Counted from the stretch's first letter, positions 35,865 to 44,190 are shown. The stretch is DNA of 64,000 nucleotides from Gammaproteobacteria bacterium (GCA_021731145.1 JAKFXX010000029.1:1-64000); one strand, 5' to 3'. The notes: generated by a model not told the origin, from the letters alone. Program-made: numbers and translations.

Positions 35865-35907
35865 ATTCTAGCGCTGAAAAGACTGCATGGATTTTGATTT
35901 AGATCAA
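35865..35907 (-). promoter_or_regulatory. FNR/ANR box and -10 element of dnaK
   Basis: TTGAT-TTAG-ATCAA (35894-35907) matches the FNR/ANR half-site consensus at all ten positions. On the minus strand a -10 hexamer TAGAAT (35870-35865) follows after 23 bases, the geometry of a class II site centred near -41.5. The expected start is near 35858, about 25 bases before dnaK. This predicts oxygen-controlled transcription of dnaK and the genes after it. Confidence 0.75.
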
Positions 35908-35953
35908 AGTTTGTATATAAAACAGGATATAAAATTCTAGGTGTATTTTTTAG

Positions 35954-36114
35954 CCCGAATGTTTCATAAATTCGCGCGATGATCGCGCAGGATTTTGGTT
36001 GATAGGGGGATTTTGTGAAGGAGCGCCGTAGTGATTCATACGGCCGACTGAACAAAATCACCATAGCGATCAAAAGACCAGCGAGGGCGCGTGTCAATTT
36101 ATGAAACATTCGGG
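35954..36114. mobile_element. 161-bp MITE-like element, IS1380-like ends
   Basis: Perfect 19-bp terminal inverted repeats (CCCGAATGTTTCATAAATT and complement) are flanked by the 4-bp duplication TTAG (35950-35953, 36115-36118). The ends resemble IS1380-family termini as I recall them. It has no coding capacity. It lies in the divergent region between dnaK and hsp20 and separates hsp20 from the FNR-type box. Confidence 0.88.
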
Positions 36115-36207
36115 TTAGGTCAGGTTGCCGCATGCGCCCTGACAATGAGGTCTATCTCAAGTGGCCTGCGACTATTGCCATGCCGCTAAAATGGAGGAGC
36201 ATCCAAC

Positions 36208-36714
36208 ATGCTTGAATCATTGAAAAAGGTTGGCACGGAAATTGGCAAGGAACTCAACCGGGCATGGGAGAATCTTGCGGAAGGGTGGCGTGAATTAGTG
36301 AGCCGCAGCGGCGATGCCCTGACCCATTTCACTAAGCACAAGGAAATCGAATACGTCGAGGAGACCGCCGCCGGGACACGATTTCCAAGTTGGGGGCTGC
36401 TTGCAGGAGAGTTGAAGGAGACCAAGGATTCAATCGTTGTGCGTCTGGAGATGCCGGGCATGGAAAAGGGGGATTGTGCAATCTCGATTGAAGGTAATAC
36501 CCTGTGTGTGCGGGGTGAGAAGCGTTTTCAGCGAGAGGCAGACGACGGCGTTTATCATGTCATGGAACGTGCCTACGGCAGCTTTCAGCGTGCCATCCTG
36601 CTGCCACATAACGTTGACGCTGATAACGCTAAAGCAGCATACGAAAACGGGGTGTTGACGGTAACTTTACCCAAAACTGGCAGCGCAACGACGAAACGCA
36701 TAGAGGTCAAATAA
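36208..36714 (+). CDS. Hsp20 small heat shock protein
   Basis: This 168-residue protein has an alpha-crystallin domain from about residue 65: KDSIVVRLEMPGMEKGDCAI, LCVRGEKRFQREADDGVYHV and the C-terminal ENGVLTVTLPK. A long charged N-terminal region (MLESLKKVGTEIGKELNRAW) precedes it, and the closing I-x-I motif is modified. It should bind unfolding proteins without ATP and pass them to DnaK. It is 1 base before the thioredoxin gene, so hsp20, trx and the PRPP-synthetase paralogue form an operon. Confidence 0.92.
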   Translation: MLESLKKVGTEIGKELNRAWENLAEGWRELVSRSGDALTHFTKHKEIEYVEETAAGTRFPSWGLLAGELKETKDSIVVRLEMPGMEKGDCAISIEGNTLCVRGEKRFQREADDGVYHVMERAYGSFQRAILLPHNVDADNAKAAYENGVLTVTLPKTGSATTKRIEVK

Positions 36715-36715
36715 C

Positions 36716-37150
36716 ATGAGTGATTCTTTGCATATTGTCTGCCCGCACTGTGATGCGATAAACCGGGTGCCCGCCGCAAAACTAGGGGAGGGTGCCAAAT
36801 GTGGCCAATGCAAGCAACGTTTATTTGGCGGGCATCCCGTGGGACTCACCAGCGCCAGTTTTCAGCAGCATATCGGGCGCAACAGCATACCCGTGGTGGT
36901 GGATTTCTGGGCGCCCTGGTGTGGTCCGTGCCGGATGATGGCGCCAGCATTTGAACAGGCGGCCAGCCAACTTGAACCCCATGCACGGCTGGCAAAGATT
37001 AATACAGAAACAGAGCAGGCCATCGCAGCCCAGTTTGCCATACGCAGTATCCCTACACTGGCGATTTTCAAAGGTGGCCATGAGATCGCCCGCCAGGCCG
37101 GCGCGATGGACCACAGTAGCTTGGTGATGTGGGTGCGTTCGCATGTGTAG
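36716..37150 (+). CDS. trxC: Thioredoxin 2 (TrxC type)
   Basis: This 144-residue protein has an N-terminal zinc ribbon (CPHCDAINRVP...CGQCKQRLF) and a thioredoxin domain with the active site WCGPC in VDFWAPWCGPCRMMAPAFEQ and the cis-proline IRSIPTLAIF. It reduces protein disulfides, and TrxC forms are typical of stress responses. It overlaps the hsp20 operon and precedes the PRPP-synthetase paralogue by 15 bp. Confidence 0.95.
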   Translation: MSDSLHIVCPHCDAINRVPAAKLGEGAKCGQCKQRLFGGHPVGLTSASFQQHIGRNSIPVVVDFWAPWCGPCRMMAPAFEQAASQLEPHARLAKINTETEQAIAAQFAIRSIPTLAIFKGGHEIARQAGAMDHSSLVMWVRSHV

Positions 37151-37165
37151 CCGTGGAGACTTTTA

Positions 37166-38152
37166 GTGGGCGCCGAAGACATCACTCTGTTTGCTCTCCA
37201 TGCCAGCCGCGAATTTGGCGAGAGAGTCAGCGCGCATCTTGGCGTCCCGTTGAGTGATCACGAGGAAAGGGAGTTCGAGGATGGGGAGCATAAATCCCGT
37301 CCGTTGGTAAATGTGCGGGGGAGTGACGTATTTGTCATCCAGTCCCTCTACAGCGATTTACAGCAGAGCGTCAATGACAAACTTTGCCGGCTGCTGTTTT
37401 TTATAGGCGCCCTCAGGGATGCGTCTGCGCAACGTGTTACGGCGATAGTTCCCTATCTTGGTTACGCGCGCAAGGACAGGAAGTCACAGCCCCGCGATCC
37501 GGTGACAAGCCGCTATGTCGCCAGTCTGTTTGAAGCAGTCGGTACAGACCGTGTTGTGACGCTTGATGTGCACAATCTGGCTGCTTATCAAAATGCCTTC
37601 CGTTGCCACGCGGACCATTTGGAAGCCAGAAAACTATTCGTGCAATATTTCGCCGGGCTGGTGCAGGACGCCGAGGTTGTTGTGGTGTCGCCGGATATTG
37701 GCGGCATAAAGCGTGCGGAGCAGTTCAGGCAGGCGCTGAGCCGGGCGCTGGACAAGACGGTGTCCACCGCTTTCCTCGAAAAATACCGCAGCAAAGGAGT
37801 TGTTACCGGCGAGGCAATTGTGGGGGATGTTAAGAACCGGGTGGTTATTATCATCGACGATTTGATCAGTACCGGAACAACCATGGCGCGCGCGGCGAAA
37901 GCGTGTCATGACCTGGGCGCTGTAAAAGTCTATGCCGTGGCATCGCACGGGGTGTTTGTTGGCGCGGCCAGCCAGGTCTTGGGGGATCAGTCCTTGGAGA
38001 AGATCGTGATTACAGACACTATTCCGCCATTCAGGTTTGATCCTGTTCTGGTAAAAGATAAAGTTGTCATCCTGGATGCCGCAGCGCTATTCGCCGAGGC
38101 CATTAAAAGAATCCATTCAGGGGGTTCGCTTGTGGAGTTGTTGGAAATTTAA
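37166..38152 (+). CDS. Ribose-phosphate pyrophosphokinase paralogue
   Basis: This 328-residue protein of the PRPP synthetase family has [20 protein letters not shown], the metal-site [17 protein letters not shown] and the PRPP-binding loop [19 protein letters not shown]. It would make PRPP from ribose 5-phosphate and ATP. The sequence differs from housekeeping Prs at several places (for example [20 protein letters not shown]), and its location with hsp20 and trxC suggests a stress paralogue. It starts at GTG with GGAG upstream. Confidence 0.88.
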   Translation: MGAEDITLFALHASREFGERVSAHLGVPLSDHEEREFEDGEHKSRPLVNVRGSDVFVIQSLYSDLQQSVNDKLCRLLFFIGALRDASAQRVTAIVPYLGYARKDRKSQPRDPVTSRYVASLFEAVGTDRVVTLDVHNLAAYQNAFRCHADHLEARKLFVQYFAGLVQDAEVVVVSPDIGGIKRAEQFRQALSRALDKTVSTAFLEKYRSKGVVTGEAIVGDVKNRVVIIIDDLISTGTTMARAAKACHDLGAVKVYAVASHGVFVGAASQVLGDQSLEKIVITDTIPPFRFDPVLVKDKVVILDAAALFAEAIKRIHSGGSLVELLEI

Positions 38153-38170
38153 TTAAAAGAATGGCTACGA

Positions 38171-39265
38171 TTAAAGACCTGCACCGGCTGCACGAATATG
38201 CGTATCAGCCATGTCGAGATATTGTCTTGCCAGGGTGAGCCATTTTGAGGCATCCTGAACTTTCGGTTCTCGCAGATGCCAGACGGCCAGCTTGGCCCGC
38301 AGGCCAGCCCGGTAACTCTTATAAAAGTGCAGCAGTTTTTCGGGAGGGGTGTCGCCGGTGATCTGGCTATACGTCTCCATGATGAGGCGTTCTACAAAAG
38401 CGGGCGCGCCGAGCCGTTCGCACTCCATGACCAGAAACGAGAGTTCATCCGCCGGATCAAGGATCCGAAATTCGCGCTTGAATTCGAGACAATCGATAAT
38501 CACGGGTTCCGGCTCCAGGCAGATATGCTCAGGCCGTAAATCGCCGTGCGCTTCGATAATCCTTCCCTCGCGGACGCGTCGGTCGAACAGTTCGAACGCG
38601 CCTTTGAGAAATTCCAGCTGCGCCGCGCAGACGCTGGGCACCCGATCCACAGGCAAGCCGTAGGCCGGTATCGTCAGTTCCCGGAGGTTGGCATGTATGT
38701 CTGCCTCGAATCGTTGTCTATATTCGGAAGGCGCTATCTCAATGGGTGGGGAGTCTTTATAGAAATTGGCAAGTACCATTGCGGTATTGGTAATCTCAGC
38801 CGCGCTGACAGTGCGATTTTTTATCACATGGTCGAGCATCCGTCCCCGAGGCAGGCGGCGCATCTTGACCAGCCAATCAACCGCCGTGCCTTCGCCACCC
38901 AGGCGCATGTCGCCCATCTCACTAGCCATGAGGGGCACAGTGCCAATATATATATCACGCGCCAAACGGCGGTTTAGCCTTACTTCCTCATCACAATCGT
39001 GATGCCGCGCATCGACGGTGCTGAAGTCCAGGAATTCGTAACGTACGGGCTTCTTGAGCTTATAGGCATAGTTGTCAGTCAGAAATACCCATGACATATG
39101 GGTTTCCACGGCTTCAATTTGCCGCGGTTTATCCGGGTAGCTTGCTGGCCTTTTTAAAAATTCAACCTTGGCCTCGATTGCATCCCAGGCATCGTGACTG
39201 CGCTCCAACTCAGGCGGCATGCTTGGCTGGAGAGGGGCGGTTAAGCCCTTCTTCCGTACTGTCAT
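38171..39265 (-). CDS. COG2187-type aminoglycoside-phosphotransferase-like protein
   Basis: This 364-residue protein has an APH-type kinase fold. The catalytic loop is HGDLRPEHICLE, the DFG-like metal motif is IIDCLEFKREFRILDPADEL, and the N-terminal lobe includes YAYKLKKPVRYEFLDFSTVD. It is the stand-alone N-terminal half of proteins that in other bacteria are fused to a COG0645 nucleotide kinase. The substrate is unknown. It overlaps the CBS gene by 4 bases and converges on the PRPP-synthetase paralogue. Confidence 0.82.
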   Translation of the reverse strand: MTVRKKGLTAPLQPSMPPELERSHDAWDAIEAKVEFLKRPASYPDKPRQIEAVETHMSWVFLTDNYAYKLKKPVRYEFLDFSTVDARHHDCDEEVRLNRRLARDIYIGTVPLMASEMGDMRLGGEGTAVDWLVKMRRLPRGRMLDHVIKNRTVSAAEITNTAMVLANFYKDSPPIEIAPSEYRQRFEADIHANLRELTIPAYGLPVDRVPSVCAAQLEFLKGAFELFDRRVREGRIIEAHGDLRPEHICLEPEPVIIDCLEFKREFRILDPADELSFLVMECERLGAPAFVERLIMETYSQITGDTPPEKLLHFYKSYRAGLRAKLAVWHLREPKVQDASKWLTLARQYLDMADTHIRAAGAGL

Positions 39266-39711
39266 TTCCGGTTTTTTGCTTCCCTGACCTGTTCACGCGA
39301 GATGAGCTTGGCGAGTTCGCTCATCTCCTCGGCCAGCAGCTCAACCAGGTCATCCACCGAGACGATGCCCACCAGTCCACCGTGGTGGTCTACCACCGGC
39401 ATTCTGCGTACCCCTTTGAGGCGCATCAACTGAATCGTCTCGAATACACCCTCGGCTTCCCTCGTCGTGACCAATTCCGGCCCCATGATGTCGCCCGCTG
39501 TCAGGCTGTTGATGTCAGCCTCCTTGGCGATGACCTCAATGACGATGTCCCGGTCTGTCACGATGCCAACAGGGATACGCTTGTCGTTCTTTTCATCCAC
39601 CACAACCAGGTCACCCACGTGATGGCGGCGCATGAGTTGCGCGGTTTCCAGGATGCTGGTATCACGCGTGGCAAATACCACTTCGCGGTTACAAATTTCA
39701 CCGATAGGCAT
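39262..39711 (-). CDS. Two-CBS-domain protein
   Basis: This 149-residue Bateman module has two CBS domains (about residues 6-62 and 72-130), seen in VGDLVVVDEKNDKRIPVGIV, TDRDIVIEVIA and MRLKGVRRMPVVDHHGGLVG. Such modules sense AMP/ATP or other adenosine ligands. It resembles the hypoxic response protein Hrp1 type in size and layout. It lies between the DUF2934 gene and the kinase-like gene in one operon. Confidence 0.92.
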   Translation of the reverse strand: MPIGEICNREVVFATRDTSILETAQLMRRHHVGDLVVVDEKNDKRIPVGIVTDRDIVIEVIAKEADINSLTAGDIMGPELVTTREAEGVFETIQLMRLKGVRRMPVVDHHGGLVGIVSVDDLVELLAEEMSELAKLISREQVREAKNRK

Positions 39712-39750
39712 GGTGGTTCTCCTTGTGATTATGGTGGGGTGCCGTAGGTT

Positions 39751-40146
39751 TTACAGCGTCTTGTCGATTTCCGCTTCCGCCTCCAGCCAGTCCATATGGG
39801 GATCACCGGAAAAGCCGCGCTGTTCTGCCCGGTAATAGGCCGCTTCGGCAATCATTGCATGGCGTTCAGCGGGAATAACGGTGAACTTCTTTGCGCGCTT
39901 CGGGGCGGCCTTGGCAGCTTTTGAGGGCTTGGCATCTACCGCCTTGCCTGGCGCCTCGCTGGTTGTGCGTGCCGGTTTCTTGGGCGCGGCCTTTTTAGGC
40001 TCAACTGCCAGCGCATCCTCCTTCTTTGCACGCTTCGGGGTGTCCTTGGCAGCTTTTAGCGGTTTGGCATCCCCAGTCGTCTTGCCTGGTGCCTCACCAG
40101 TGGTGCGTACCGACTTCTTTGGTGCAGCCTTTTTAATGTCATTCAT
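39751..40146 (-). CDS. DUF2934 protein with Lys/Ala/Pro-rich repeats
   Basis: This 131-residue protein has an N-terminal two-thirds built from imperfect tandem repeats of about 38-40 residues (APKKSVRTTGEAPGK...PKRAKK, then APKKPARTTSEAPGK...PKRAKK), resembling histone H1-type tails. A C-terminal DUF2934 motif follows, HAMIAEAAYYRAEQRGFSGD and WLEAEAEID. The basic tail suggests nucleic-acid binding (inference). It is the first gene of the DUF2934-CBS-kinase operon, 63 bp from an FNR-type box. Confidence 0.85.
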   Translation of the reverse strand: MNDIKKAAPKKSVRTTGEAPGKTTGDAKPLKAAKDTPKRAKKEDALAVEPKKAAPKKPARTTSEAPGKAVDAKPSKAAKAAPKRAKKFTVIPAERHAMIAEAAYYRAEQRGFSGDPHMDWLEAEAEIDKTL

Positions 40147-40208
40147 GAGTACATCCTCCTTCTACAGTAGATATGGGTACATATTTAAGAATATTACACG
40201 ATGTTTCT

Positions 40209-40222
40209 TTGATCTATATCAA
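40209..40222. promoter_or_regulatory. FNR/ANR box between DUF2934 and VOC genes
   Basis: TTGAT-CTAT-ATCAA matches the FNR/ANR consensus at all ten half-site positions. It is 63 bp from the DUF2934 start codon (minus strand) and 127 bp from the VOC gene start (plus strand). AT-rich hexamers such as TTAAAT follow on the minus side, but the -10 is less clear than at dnaK. Confidence 0.7.
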
Positions 40223-40348
40223 ATCTCTCTCAATTAGGAGTAATTCATTGTATTGACTTGCTGATAACATGTACGGAAATATCGGAATCCCCCGAATTTA
40301 CAAAGCCAAGGTAGGTTGTTGGTCCGTCCTGGTCAAAGGAGAAACGTC

Positions 40349-40714
40349 ATGCTCGATCATATAGGGATTGATGTAAGTGATTACGAAAAGAGCAAAGAAT
40401 TCTACAAGGCTGCTCTGGCGCCGCTGGGCTATGGCCTGATTATGGAAGTGTATGGCCATGCCGGTTTTGGTGCTGATGGCAAACCCGATTTTTGGATTCA
40501 TGGGGGTAAGGTAACCACTCCGCAGGTTCATATCGCATTCGGAGGAAAAAACAGGGCCACGGTATCAGCGTTTTATGAGGCGGCGATCAACGCAGGTGGC
40601 AAGGATAACGGCCCGCCCGGCATACGAGCCATGTATCATCCCCATTATTTCGGCGCTTTTGTGCTGGACCCTGATGGCCATAATATTGAGGCGGTCTGCC
40701 ATGACCCTGAGTGA
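40349..40714 (+). CDS. VOC family (glyoxalase-like) protein
   Basis: This 121-residue protein has one vicinal-oxygen-chelate domain, with MLDHIGIDVSDYEKSKEFYK and the C-terminal YFGAFVLDPDGHNIEAVCH holding His and Glu metal ligands. It could be a lyase, dioxygenase or resistance protein; the substrate is not readable. I chose ATG 40349, preceded by AAAGGAG, over an open frame from 40316. Confidence 0.87.
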   Translation: MLDHIGIDVSDYEKSKEFYKAALAPLGYGLIMEVYGHAGFGADGKPDFWIHGGKVTTPQVHIAFGGKNRATVSAFYEAAINAGGKDNGPPGIRAMYHPHYFGAFVLDPDGHNIEAVCHDPE

Positions 40715-40783
40715 TAATCCCGATGAAGAAGTATAGCTGGAGAGTGGAGGCAGTGGTCAAAGCATAAATTCAAGGAGGGTGTC

Positions 40784-41434
40784 ATGATTTTTTCAAACCG
40801 TTCCGAAGCCGCCTCCCGACTCGCAAAGAAACTCGCGGGCTATGAGGGCAAAAACCCGTTGATTCTCGCCATCCCCCGAGGCGCGGTGCCTATGGCGAAA
40901 ATCATTGCCGATAAACTGGGCGGGGAATTCGACGTGGTGCTGGTGAGGAAATTACGTGCGCCGTATAACCCGGAATTCGCTATAGGCTCGCTAGACGAAA
41001 GCGGGTGGGCCTATATCGCGGAGTATGCCGAAGGGGCGGGCGCCACCAAGGACTATATCGAGCGCGAAAAGCAGGAACAACTAGAGACCATGCGCAGAAG
41101 GCGCGCCCAATATACTCCGGTTCGCCCACCGATTGATCCGGCGGGCCGTATCGTCATCGTGGTGGATGATGGGCTTGCCACCGGCGCCACCATGATTTCC
41201 GCATTGCATGCGTTGCGCGCCAAGCATCCCGCAAAACTGATCTGCGCCGTACCCGTTGCGCCACCGGATACCGTGGAGAAGGTGAAAGCCTATGCCGACG
41301 AGGTGATATGCCTGGAAACTCCGGTTTATTTCCAGGCGGTAGGGCAATTTTACGCCGCATTTCCGCAGATTGAAGATGATGAGGTTGTCGAGGTTCTCAG
41401 GCGGAGCGTACAGGCGGCCAGGCAAAAACAGTAG
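40784..41434 (+). CDS. Predicted phosphoribosyltransferase (COG1926 type)
   Basis: This 216-residue PRTase-fold protein has the N-terminal FSNRSEAASRLAKKLAGYEG and LAIPRGAVPMAKIIADKL, the PRPP-binding loop IVIVVDDGLATGATMISALH, and VICLETPVYFQAVGQFYAAF near the end. The acceptor base is unknown. It is convergent with the dienelactone-hydrolase-like gene, with one base between the stops. In several bacteria these two activities are fused. Confidence 0.88.
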   Translation: MIFSNRSEAASRLAKKLAGYEGKNPLILAIPRGAVPMAKIIADKLGGEFDVVLVRKLRAPYNPEFAIGSLDESGWAYIAEYAEGAGATKDYIEREKQEQLETMRRRRAQYTPVRPPIDPAGRIVIVVDDGLATGATMISALHALRAKHPAKLICAVPVAPPDTVEKVKAYADEVICLETPVYFQAVGQFYAAFPQIEDDEVVEVLRRSVQAARQKQ

Positions 41435-41435
41435 G

Positions 41436-42077
41436 TCAGGCTTCCCTGAGAAAGTGGCTAAACCACTGCGCCGCCTGACGCGCGACCTCTTCCAGGGTGC
41501 CAGGCTCCTCGAACAGATGCGTGGCGCCCGGGATGATGACCAATTCCTTTTGGCAATCCAGGTATGCGCATGCCTGCTGGTTCAACTCAATGACCACATC
41601 GTCAAAGCCACCCACCAGAAACAAGGCCGGTGCCTTGACCCTGCTTAACTCATCAGCCCCCGTCAAGTCGGGCCGTCCGCCGCGGGATACCACGGCGCCG
41701 ATCTTCCCAGGCAGTTGGGCCGCAACCATCAGTGCCGCTGCAGCGCCGGTGCTGGCGCCGAACAGACCGACGCGCAGTATTTGGGTCTGAGGAGTTTCCC
41801 CGAGCCAGCGGACAGCGGCAAGCAGGCGCTGGGTGAGCAGGGGTATGTTGAAGCGGTTTGCATAGTCACTGTCTTCCTCTCGGGTTAACAGGTCAATCAG
41901 CAACGTAGCCAAGCCCGCGTCACGCAGCACCCCCGCCACATAATTATTGCGCGGACTGTGGCGGCTGCTGCCGCTGCCATGGGCGAACAGCACGACGCCC
42001 TGGGCATTCTGCGGCACTTCCAGCATCCCCTCCAGACTGATCGAATCGGCGGGGATATGTACCAGTTGTTTCAGCAC
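41436..42077 (-). CDS. Dienelactone-hydrolase-like alpha/beta hydrolase
   Basis: This 213-residue alpha/beta hydrolase has an oxyanion-hole segment GVVLFAHGSGSSRHSPRNNY, the nucleophile elbow GLFGASTGAAAALMVA (Ser in G-x-S-x-G), acid residue in FLVGGFDDVVIELN and catalytic His in IIPGATHLFEEPG. The substrate is unknown. It starts at GTG with AGGAGG. It completes the stress island on its right side. Confidence 0.88.
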   Translation of the reverse strand: MLKQLVHIPADSISLEGMLEVPQNAQGVVLFAHGSGSSRHSPRNNYVAGVLRDAGLATLLIDLLTREEDSDYANRFNIPLLTQRLLAAVRWLGETPQTQILRVGLFGASTGAAAALMVAAQLPGKIGAVVSRGGRPDLTGADELSRVKAPALFLVGGFDDVVIELNQQACAYLDCQKELVIIPGATHLFEEPGTLEEVARQAAQWFSHFLREA

Positions 42078-42244
42078 GGCTGTTACCTCCTGTTTTCAAA
42101 TAGTAACTATTCAGCACTGCGCCCGGCAAAGTCAGGTTCTTCCCCTGAAAGAGTAACTTTAGCGCCTCGCTCGCGCCGTTGCACCTGAAACAACTTTAAC
42201 TTTGGCATACAATAGCGCAATCGGAAAGATTACGGAGCGTCATT

Positions 42245-43090
42245 GTGAAATTGTCAGTAGAAAAATTCCGGGCATGGGAACATAAGTCCATCACCTTGCT
42301 GGGGATGTCAGGTGTAGGCAAAACCCGCCTTTCGGCTATGCTGCGTCAGCGTAACTGGTTTCATTATTCGGGTGACTATCGGATAGGCACTCGCTATCTC
42401 GACGAACCGATCCTGGACAATATCAAGCTCCAGGCGATGCAGATCCCTTTTCTGCGCGACCTGCTGCGCTCGGATTCGATCTATATCAAGAACAACCTCT
42501 CGGTCGACAATCTCAAACCGGTGTCGAGCTTTCTCGGCAAACTCGGCAACCCGGAGCTAGGTGGTCTTTGCTTGCCGGAATTCAAGCGCCGCCAGGAGCT
42601 ACACCGCAAAGCAGAAATTGCCGCAATGCGCGACGTGCCGGAATTTATCAGCAAGGCGCAAGACATCTACGGCTACATGCACTTCATCAACGATGCCGGT
42701 GGCAGCGTCTGCGAGCTCGATGACCCGGAAACGCTGGAAATTCTGGCGCAGCACACCTTGATTCTGTATATCAAGGCGACACAGACCGACGAGCAAGCGC
42801 TCATCAGCCGCGCCGAGGCCGATCCCAAGCCGCTCTATTATCGCGAGTCCTTCCTTGACGAGCAGTTGCAGACCTATCTGCTTGATCGTGGCTTGGCCTA
42901 TGTCGCGCAGATCGATCCCAACGATTTCGTCCGGTGGATGTTTCCTCGGCTGTTTTATTCACGCATCCCGCGTTACGATGCCATTGCAAGCCGTTATTCC
43001 TATACCGTCACCACTGATGAACTTGCTCAGGTTAAGAATGAGGCGGATTTTATCGCTCTGGTGGAGCAAGCCATCACCCGTCAGCCTTAA
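42245..43090 (+). CDS. P-loop ATPase of unknown function
   Basis: This 281-residue protein has a Walker A motif GMSGVGKTRLSAML near residue 20, after KSITLLG. The rest is not one of the common kinase families that I can name; it contains FINDAGGSVCELDDPETLEI and an LYIKATQTDEQALISRAEAD segment resembling nucleotide-kinase lids. It starts at GTG. It is 32 bp before metA in the same direction, and with the unknown gene after metA forms a three-gene unit. Confidence 0.75.
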   Translation: MKLSVEKFRAWEHKSITLLGMSGVGKTRLSAMLRQRNWFHYSGDYRIGTRYLDEPILDNIKLQAMQIPFLRDLLRSDSIYIKNNLSVDNLKPVSSFLGKLGNPELGGLCLPEFKRRQELHRKAEIAAMRDVPEFISKAQDIYGYMHFINDAGGSVCELDDPETLEILAQHTLILYIKATQTDEQALISRAEADPKPLYYRESFLDEQLQTYLLDRGLAYVAQIDPNDFVRWMFPRLFYSRIPRYDAIASRYSYTVTTDELAQVKNEADFIALVEQAITRQP

Positions 43091-43122
43091 ACCCGCCCCT
43101 GACCTGTCAAGAGAAGTTTGCG

Positions 43123-44190
43123 ATGCCCTTAGTAGCTAATTCTGATTTGCCCACATTCAAACGCCTGGAAGAGGAGGGTGAAACCATCGTCCAAGGCGAT
43201 GATGCCATCCACCAAGACATCCGCGAGCTGCACATCGGCCTGCTCAATATGATGCCCGACGCCGCACTTGCAGCCACTGAGCGGCAATTCTTCCGCCTGG
43301 TCGGCGAAGCGAATCAGATTGCGCAATTTTACATGCACCCGTTCACCCTGGACGCATTGCAGCGCGGCCCGGAAGCCCGTGCCCATGTCCAGCAGTACTA
43401 CGAAACATTCGAGCAGATCAAGGAAAAAGGCCTGGACGCGCTGATCATCACCGGCGCTAATGTCAGCCAGCCCGACCTTTCGCTGGAGCCATTTTGGCAG
43501 CCTTTGATTGCAGTCATCGACTGGGCCTATGAAAACGTCACATCGACCTTATGCTCTTGCCTGGCCACCCATGCCGTGCTGCAATTTCGATATACCCAGA
43601 AACGGCGCGCGCTCGGTTTCAAGCAGTGGGGTGTGTATCCGCACCGTGTAGTTGACCGGATGCATCCGCTGGTGATTGGCGCCAACACCCGTTTTGATGT
43701 GCCTCACTCGCGCTTCAATCAGATCGACCGTAGCCAGTTTGATGCCGCTGGTCTGCATGTGCTCGTGGAAAGCGAGGAGGCCGGTGTACACCTGGCGGTA
43801 AGTGAAGACCTGTTCCGGCTGGTCTTCTTCCAGGGCCACCCGGAATATGACATCATCAGCCTGCTCAAGGAATACAAGCGCGAAGTCATACGCTTTGTTC
43901 GCCGCGAACGCCCGGACTACCCGCCCATGCCTGAAAATTACTTTCCACTCAGAATCGCCGCTATTCTCGATGAGCACAAGGAAAACGTGCAACACGCGTT
44001 CAATCGGGGTGAGCAGATTACGGAGCTGCCTGAGTCGCTGATCATTCCCGAACTCGACAACACCTGGCACGATAGCGCCGAGGCCGTGATTAACAACTGG
44101 ATCGGCAAGGTCTACCAAATCACCAGCAGTGATCGCCGCCTGCCGTTCATGGACGGTATCAATCCCAATGATCCTCTGGACTTAAAATGA
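43123..44190 (+). CDS. metA: Homoserine O-succinyltransferase family (MetA)
   Basis: This 355-residue protein of the MetA class I glutamine-amidotransferase-like fold has the N-terminal block ELHIGLLNMMPDAALAATER, a nucleophile Cys in TLCSCLATHAVLQF, PHSRFNQI and the catalytic His-Glu motif FFQGHPEYD. It acylates homoserine for methionine synthesis; succinyl versus acetyl specificity is not determined here. It overlaps the next gene by 4 bases (ATGA). Confidence 0.9.
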   Translation: MPLVANSDLPTFKRLEEEGETIVQGDDAIHQDIRELHIGLLNMMPDAALAATERQFFRLVGEANQIAQFYMHPFTLDALQRGPEARAHVQQYYETFEQIKEKGLDALIITGANVSQPDLSLEPFWQPLIAVIDWAYENVTSTLCSCLATHAVLQFRYTQKRRALGFKQWGVYPHRVVDRMHPLVIGANTRFDVPHSRFNQIDRSQFDAAGLHVLVESEEAGVHLAVSEDLFRLVFFQGHPEYDIISLLKEYKREVIRFVRRERPDYPPMPENYFPLRIAAILDEHKENVQHAFNRGEQITELPESLIIPELDNTWHDSAEAVINNWIGKVYQITSSDRRLPFMDGINPNDPLDLK

